A stretch of DNA of 9,305 nt from Acidimicrobiaceae bacterium. GTDB taxonomy: Bacteria; Actinomycetota; Acidimicrobiia; Acidimicrobiales; Palsa-688. The position numbers and the translations under genes were made by a program. The notes beneath the pieces were generated by a model. The model had not been told where the DNA came from. It worked only from the letters and a program-made list of their open reading frames with translations, and did no database searches. Below, piece after piece: positions 5,482-9,305 of this stretch (positions are counted from its first letter, which is position 1; every line of letters begins with the position of its first letter). The stretch spans positions 1 through 9,305 of the forward strand of contig WQVT01000055.1 in NCBI GenBank assembly GCA_009785715.1, written 5' to 3'.

Positions 5482-6915
5482 ATGCACGTTTCCGTTATCG
5501 GCTCCGGTTATGTGGGGACGGTTGCCGCAGCGTGCTTTGCCTCCGTGGGCCACGACGTGGTTGCGGTGGAGGCCGACAAGGGCAAGCTGGCCAAGCTGCG
5601 GCGCAAGAAGGCTCCCTTCTACGAGCCGGGCCTCGACGACCTGCTGGCGGAGGCAACGGAGGCGCACCGGCTCTCGTTCACGGACGACTTCGCCGTGGCC
5701 CTGGAGCGAAGCGAGGTGGTCTTCATCTGCGTCGGCACGCCGGCGCGGCCCGATGGCCAACCCGACATGGAGGCGATGGAACAGGTGGCCCGGGAGATCG
5801 GGCGGAACCTGCGCGCCCCGCAGGTGGTGGTGACGAAGAGCACGGTGCCGATCGGCACGGGCCGCTGGCTGCGCTCCGCGATCGAGGAGTCGCTCGAAGT
5901 GCCAGGCGTTCCGGGTCTGGTGGAGGTGGCCTCGAGCCCGGAGTTCCTGCGCGAAGGCCAGTCCGTGTCGGACTTCCTCCGGCCGGATCGGATCGTGGTC
6001 GGCTGTGACAACGACCGGGCCCGTGACCTCGTCGTCGCCGTGTACGAGCCAATCGTCGAGCAGGCCGCAGCGGCCGACCCTCTCCGGCCGAAGGTTCCGA
6101 TCCTGCGGACGGGCCTGACGACGGCGGAGATGATCAAGTACGCCTCGAACGCCTTCCTGGCCACGAAGATCAGCTTCGCCAACGAGATGGCCCGCATCTG
6201 CGACCTCGTCGGGGCGGACATCACCGAGGTGACCGCAGGGATGGGGTTCGACGCCCGGATAGGCAACAAGTTCCTGAACGCGGGGCTCGGGTGGGGGGGA
6301 TCCTGCTTCGGGAAGGACATCCTGGCCCTGATCGCGACCGCCGAGGACTACGGGTATCAGCCCCGCATCCTGGCCGCGACCCTCGGGGTGAACGGCGACC
6401 AGCGGCACCTGGTGATCGAGCAGCTGCAGCGACACCTGAAGACCCTGCGCGGCCTTCGGGTGGGCGTGCTCGGCCTCGTGTTCAAGCCGGGCACCGACGA
6501 CCTGCGTGATTCCGCGGCCCTCGACATCATCGACGGACTGACCCAGCGGGGGGCGATCGTGACCGCCCACGACCCGATGGTCCACGAACTTCCTCAGCAC
6601 CCCGGCGTCCGCCTCGTCGGCGACCCGTACGAGGTGGCGGACGGCGCGGACGCGATCGTGCTCGCGACCGAGTGGCCGGACTACCTGGCCCTGGACCTGG
6701 TGGAGTTGCGACGGCGGGCGGCGGGCTCGTTCTTCCTCGACGGCCGCAACGTCTTCCGCCCCGAGCGGCTCGCCGCCGTCGGGTTCCACCACGTCGGGAT
6801 CGGAAGGGGCGATGCGGGCGTCGCTGCGGAGCGAGCGTTGGCCACTTCCGACCATCCGGACGTGGTCCGGGACCACCTCGTCGGGGCCGTCCGCTCGCAG
6901 ACGCCCGCCGACTGA
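5482..6915 (+). CDS. ugd: UDP-glucose 6-dehydrogenase
   Basis: The protein has 477 residues. It oxidises UDP-glucose to UDP-glucuronate with two NAD+, in the cytoplasm, supplying precursor for acidic polysaccharides and derived sugars. The N-terminal Rossmann domain opens with VSVIGSGYVGTVAAACFA (3-20). Further family motifs are CVGTP (83-87), VVVTKSTVPIGTG (115-127, K119), SSPEFLREG (151-159, E154), AEMIKYASNAFLATKISFANE (215-235, K219, N223) and GLGWGGSCFGKD (268-279). The last carries the catalytic cysteine C275 and D279. The C-terminal domain has GLVFKPGTDDLRDS (331-344) and FLDGRNVF (418-425). All catalytic residues are present. About 37 residues after VGIGR (438-442) extend past the usual end and look unstructured. 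The ATG at 5482 starts directly on the nucleotide-binding strand. It stands alone behind its own leader, with 109 bases before the next gene. Confidence 0.96.
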   Translation: MHVSVIGSGYVGTVAAACFASVGHDVVAVEADKGKLAKLRRKKAPFYEPGLDDLLAEATEAHRLSFTDDFAVALERSEVVFICVGTPARPDGQPDMEAMEQVAREIGRNLRAPQVVVTKSTVPIGTGRWLRSAIEESLEVPGVPGLVEVASSPEFLREGQSVSDFLRPDRIVVGCDNDRARDLVVAVYEPIVEQAAAADPLRPKVPILRTGLTTAEMIKYASNAFLATKISFANEMARICDLVGADITEVTAGMGFDARIGNKFLNAGLGWGGSCFGKDILALIATAEDYGYQPRILAATLGVNGDQRHLVIEQLQRHLKTLRGLRVGVLGLVFKPGTDDLRDSAALDIIDGLTQRGAIVTAHDPMVHELPQHPGVRLVGDPYEVADGADAIVLATEWPDYLALDLVELRRRAAGSFFLDGRNVFRPERLAAVGFHHVGIGRGDAGVAAERALATSDHPDVVRDHLVGAVRSQTPAD

Positions 6916-6985
6916 GCTCGCCCGACCACCCCCGGGGCCGGTCCCAGCAGACTCCAAGGAAGTTCTCGGGGTTTTCGGAGGTGGT

Positions 6986-7003
6986 TCTCAAGTGAGTCTC
7001 AAG
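6986..7003 (+). promoter_or_regulatory. Direct repeat TCTCAAG-N4-TCTCAAG, possible operator
   Basis: Two perfect copies of TCTCAAG (6986-6992 and 6997-7003) are separated by TGAG, an 11-bp period, and lie 21 bases before the start of the membrane fusion protein gene. The 7+4 layout matches boxes bound by OmpR/PhoB-type regulators, although the heptamer differs from the one before ugd. No clear -10 is visible around it. With only two copies, chance or a simple duplication remains possible. Confidence 0.25.
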
Positions 7004-7024
7004 GACGAGGGCTGTAGTTGAGGC

Positions 7025-9073
7025 GTGTTTTTTCGTAGGTGGAGGAGGCGCTCGCTGTTCATCAACGGGCTCCTCGTTGTGGCCGCAGCTCTCCTGATCT
7101 TCTTCGGTGTCGAGTCCGTGTTCCACCGTGCATCTGCGGGGTCGAACACCTCGGGCCGGACGGCGAGCGTCACCAGGGGAACCGTGCAGTCCGTGGTCAC
7201 GGCCAGCGGCAACGTCGCCCCCGCTCAGGTCGAAGAGGTCGGCTTCCAGACCAGCGGGACCATCAAGAGCGTGGGCGTGGCCGTCGGCCAGAAGGTCACG
7301 GCGGGCCAGATCCTCGGCACGTTGGACCCCACGACGGCCAACCTCGATCTGCAGATGGCCCAGGCCAACCTGCTCAGCGCGCAGGAGGCGTTGAGCCAGG
7401 CGCAGAACGGCAACGAGAACTCCGATGCCGTCCAGGAAGACCAGCAGACCCTGACCAGCGCCCAGCAGCAGGTGACCGACGCGCAGAACAACCTGAACAC
7501 TGCGCAATCCGACCTCACCGCGGCGGAAGCTGCCTGTGAGGTCACGACGACCACTACGACACCGCCGGCCACCACGTCTGCGGTGGCGCCGGCGCGTGGC
7601 AGCGCCCCGACGACCGGAGCCGGGACCCCGGGTACCTCGTCCCCGACCAGCACGACGAGCCTTGCGAGCGCACCACGGCGGAGCGGGACGACGACCACCA
7701 CCACGACGGTGCCCAGCACCAGCGCCACCACGACGGCCCGCACCGCGGCGCTCGCAGTTGGTTCTGGTGCAGCTGGTTCTGGTGCAACCGTGACCCTCGA
7801 CGCCTTCACCGAGCAGGCGACGCCGTCCGGCACCGGGTCCTCCTCGACCGGGAGCCCCAGTGGCGGGAGCGGCGCGAGCAGCGCAGGCGGGGGCTCGGGC
7901 GGATCCGGGGCGGCCAACTCGGGGGTAGGGACGGACTGCTCGAGTGAGACGGCGGACTCCAATGCCGTCACCTCCGATACCCAGTCGCTCACCTCTGCCC
8001 AGGAGAACCTCTCCTCGACGCAGCTTTCGATCGCCTCCAAGCAGTATGTGAGTCCGGGGACGATCGCCCAGGACCAGGCCACGGTGGCCGAGGACCAGAA
8101 CACGGTCACGGAGGACCAGAAGACCGTCGCCGAGACAACCCTCGGCGCCCCGATCGCCGGCACGGTCACCGCCGTCAACGACACCCCCGGCGAGACGGTC
8201 AGCGCCTACGGGACGACGTCTGCGTCGACCACCAGCTCCGGCTCCGGCTCCGGCGGCTCCGGCTCCGGCGGCTCCGGCTCCGGCGGATCGGGGTCGGGTG
8301 GCTCGGGGTCGGGTGGATCAGGGTCGAGCGGCTCGGGGGCCGGCGGCTCCGGCTCGTCCGGCAACACCGGCTCCTCCGGAAACACCGGTTCGTCCGGGAG
8401 CGGGGCGAGCGGTGGCGTCGCCGGCAACTCCGAGTTCGTGGAAATCAGCGATCTGGCGAACCTCGTGGTGCAGGCCGACTTCCCCGAGGCCGACCAGTCG
8501 GGGATCAAGCTCGACGAGGCCGCCACGGTATCGTTCCCCGGCCTACCCGGGGTCACCGCCAACGCAAAGGTGACGACGGTGGCGACCAGCTCGACCACCA
8601 CCAGCAACGTCGTGACCTATGCCGACGAGGTCACCCTGGAGGCCCCTCCCTCCCAGGTGGTCAACGGCATGTCCGCTGACGTGAGCGTGGTCACCGCGTC
8701 GGCCACGAACGCCGTCGAGGTGCCGTCCACGGCGATCACCCAGACGGGGGGCACCTCGACGGTGCAGGTGGTGAAGAACGGCAAGGACGTGACCACGCCC
8801 GTGACGGTCGGCATCAAGGGGACCGCCTATACGGAGATCAAGACCGGCCTGACCGTCGGCGAGGTCGTCGCCCTGCCGAGTGTCACCGTCCCGAGCAGCA
8901 GCACCGGGTCGTCGGGGAGCGGCACGCTCGGGGGCGGGGCGTTCCCGACCGGAGCCTTCGGAGGGGCCGGAGGGTTCGGGGGGGCCGGGGCCTTCGGCGG
9001 TGGAGGCGGGCTGCGGCAGTTCCTTGGTGGCGGGGGCGGCCGCGGCGGGGCCGGCCTCGCAGGTGGGGGATGA
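7025..9073 (+). CDS. MacA/HlyD-type membrane fusion protein with low-complexity insertions
   Basis: The protein has 682 residues, clearly longer than typical MacA-like proteins because of three inserts. After a basic start (RRWRRR) come one membrane segment (11-28), the first lipoyl half and hairpin entry (50-101, with VTASGNVAPAQVEEVGFQTSG) and coiled-coil arm 1 (102-170). A Thr/Ser/Gly insert (172-304) is flanked by C171 and C305. Coiled-coil arm 2 (about 310-371) has the heptads DQATVAE, DQNTVTE and DQKTVAE. The second lipoyl half is LGAPIAGTVTAVNDTPGETV (373-392). A Gly-Ser insert (about 400-468) precedes the beta-barrel and membrane-proximal domain (469-621, with VNGMSADVSV and VEVPSTAI). 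The tail (622-682) is Gly/Phe-rich. It should link the ABC pump encoded next (overlap ATGA) to the outside. The GTG start is forced by TGA at 7019-7021; its ribosome site is weak. Confidence 0.9.
   Translation: MFFRRWRRRSLFINGLLVVAAALLIFFGVESVFHRASAGSNTSGRTASVTRGTVQSVVTASGNVAPAQVEEVGFQTSGTIKSVGVAVGQKVTAGQILGTLDPTTANLDLQMAQANLLSAQEALSQAQNGNENSDAVQEDQQTLTSAQQQVTDAQNNLNTAQSDLTAAEAACEVTTTTTTPPATTSAVAPARGSAPTTGAGTPGTSSPTSTTSLASAPRRSGTTTTTTTVPSTSATTTARTAALAVGSGAAGSGATVTLDAFTEQATPSGTGSSSTGSPSGGSGASSAGGGSGGSGAANSGVGTDCSSETADSNAVTSDTQSLTSAQENLSSTQLSIASKQYVSPGTIAQDQATVAEDQNTVTEDQKTVAETTLGAPIAGTVTAVNDTPGETVSAYGTTSASTTSSGSGSGGSGSGGSGSGGSGSGGSGSGGSGSSGSGAGGSGSSGNTGSSGNTGSSGSGASGGVAGNSEFVEISDLANLVVQADFPEADQSGIKLDEAATVSFPGLPGVTANAKVTTVATSSTTTSNVVTYADEVTLEAPPSQVVNGMSADVSVVTASATNAVEVPSTAITQTGGTSTVQVVKNGKDVTTPVTVGIKGTAYTEIKTGLTVGEVVALPSVTVPSSSTGSSGSGTLGGGAFPTGAFGGAGGFGGAGAFGGGGGLRQFLGGGGGRGGAGLAGGG
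7754..7783 (+). repeat. Two 15-bp tandem repeats in the Thr/Ser/Gly insert
   Basis: GCAGTTGGTTCTGGT and GCAGCTGGTTCTGGT follow each other with one mismatch, encoding AVGSG and AAGSG inside the cysteine-flanked insert. Their T-ending codons are unlike the surrounding G/C-ending usage, which suggests a recent local duplication. Confidence 0.6.
8072..8134 (+). repeat. Three 21-bp repeats encoding coiled-coil heptads
   Basis: Three diverged 21-bp units encode DQATVAE, DQNTVTE and DQKTVAE (residues 350-370). This is one heptad each in the second arm of the coiled coil, consistent with stalk lengthening by heptad duplication. Confidence 0.65.
8240..8395 (+). repeat. 15-bp Gly-Ser tandem repeat followed by two 18-bp units
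   Basis: Eight 15-bp units (8240-8359) encode GSGSG five times and then the variants GSGSS, GSGAG and GSGSS. Two 18-bp units (8360-8395) encode GNTGSS twice. The first units are nearly identical at DNA level (GGCTCCGGCTCCGGC), so the copy number probably varies between strains. The tract is a flexible linker between the lipoyl and beta-barrel domains of the membrane fusion protein. Confidence 0.8.
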
Positions 9074-9305
9074 CGGTCGTCGAGCCGGCCCCGGCGTCGG
9101 GGCGGACCCGTCGGGGTCCGGTGATCTCCCTGCGGGGCATCACCAAGACCTACCGGATAGGTGACATCGAGGTCCACGCCCTGCGCGGGATCTCACTCGA
9201 CGTCGCCCGCGGGGAGTTCATGGCGGTCATGGGACAATCGGGATCGGGGAAGTCGACCCTGATGCACATCCTCGGCTGCCTGGATGTGCCGACGAGTGGG
9301 CGCTA
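9070..9305 (+). CDS. ABC transporter ATP-binding protein, MacB/LolD type (3' end cut off)
   Basis: The start overlaps the membrane fusion stop (ATGA, 9070-9073), with AGGTGG just upstream. The frame runs off the window after 78 codons. Visible motifs are ISLRGITKTYRIGDIEVHAL (19-38, with the A-loop aromatic Y28), GISLDVARGEFMAVMG and the Walker A loop GQSGSGKST (55-63, K61). The MacB-type continuation LMHILGCLDVPTSG follows. The Q-loop, signature motif and Walker B lie beyond the window. With the protein before it, it should form a MacAB-like tripartite or bipartite exporter powered by ATP. A permease gene or a fused permease domain is expected to follow. The first 18 residues are a Pro/Arg-rich extension before the fold. 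Substrate unknown. Confidence 0.93.
   Translation, partial: MTVVEPAPASGRTRRGPVISLRGITKTYRIGDIEVHALRGISLDVARGEFMAVMGQSGSGKSTLMHILGCLDVPTSGR

Noticed and set aside
6919..6945. GACC/GGTC dyad after ugd considered as a terminator
   Set aside because: The stem needs an internal mismatch, has almost no loop and is not followed by a T-run.
5284..6957. Very long minus-strand open frame antisense to ugd (557 codons)
   Set aside because: It is a mirror frame produced by G/C-biased third codon positions. The plus strand encodes a complete dehydrogenase with all catalytic motifs. Similar antisense frames at 365-1942, 1791-3134 and 7225-8184 were dropped for the same reason.
8240..8395. Short regularly spaced repeats considered as a CRISPR array
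   Set aside because: Units are contiguous 15- and 18-bp in-frame Gly-Ser codons without unique spacers, inside a coding region.

Overview
The window is very GC-rich, with strongly G/C-biased third codon positions, GTG starts, ATGA stop/start overlaps and Thr/Ser-rich secreted linkers. Together with an MtrA/MtrB-like two-component operon that ends in a GerMN lipoprotein, this points to a high-GC actinobacterium. The Thr-rich linkers make me think of Acidimicrobiia, but I cannot fix the class from the sequence alone. No insertion sequence, tRNA, rRNA or CRISPR array was seen.

Layout. (1) 1-224: the 3' end of rplL (ribosomal protein L7/L12), cut by the window edge. (2) 250-1041, minus strand: a phytanoyl-CoA-dioxygenase-like protein, convergent with rplL. 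(3) 1145-3883: a tight three-gene operon of OmpR-family response regulator, HAMP histidine kinase and GerMN lipoprotein, resembling mtrA-mtrB-lpqB but with a much shorter third gene. (4) 3884-4334: a 451-base gap with several stem-loops, including one long hairpin, and no convincing gene. (5) 4335-5336: a secreted two-domain protein with a basic Lys/His-rich linker. (6) 5337-5481: a compact leader holding three CGCTCGG direct repeats at exactly 11-bp spacing, a possible -10 element, and a perfect 10-bp hairpin that contains the Shine-Dalgarno sequence of the next gene. (7) 5482-6915: UDP-glucose 6-dehydrogenase. (8) 7025-9073 and 9070-end: a MacA-like membrane fusion protein overlapping the start of a MacB-type ABC ATPase.

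How the genes may work together. Most genes of the right-hand two thirds concern the cell envelope: an envelope-sensing two-component system, a secreted domain protein, the enzyme making UDP-glucuronate for acidic polysaccharides, and an export pump. A shared envelope role is inference from neighbourhood. The sequence does not show that they are co-regulated.

The most promising undescribed signals are regulatory: the 11-bp-phased heptamer array and the ribosome-site hairpin before ugd, and the structured gap at 3884-4334. The main protein oddity is the cysteine-flanked low-complexity loop placed in the coiled-coil hairpin of the membrane fusion protein. None of these can be proved from this window alone.
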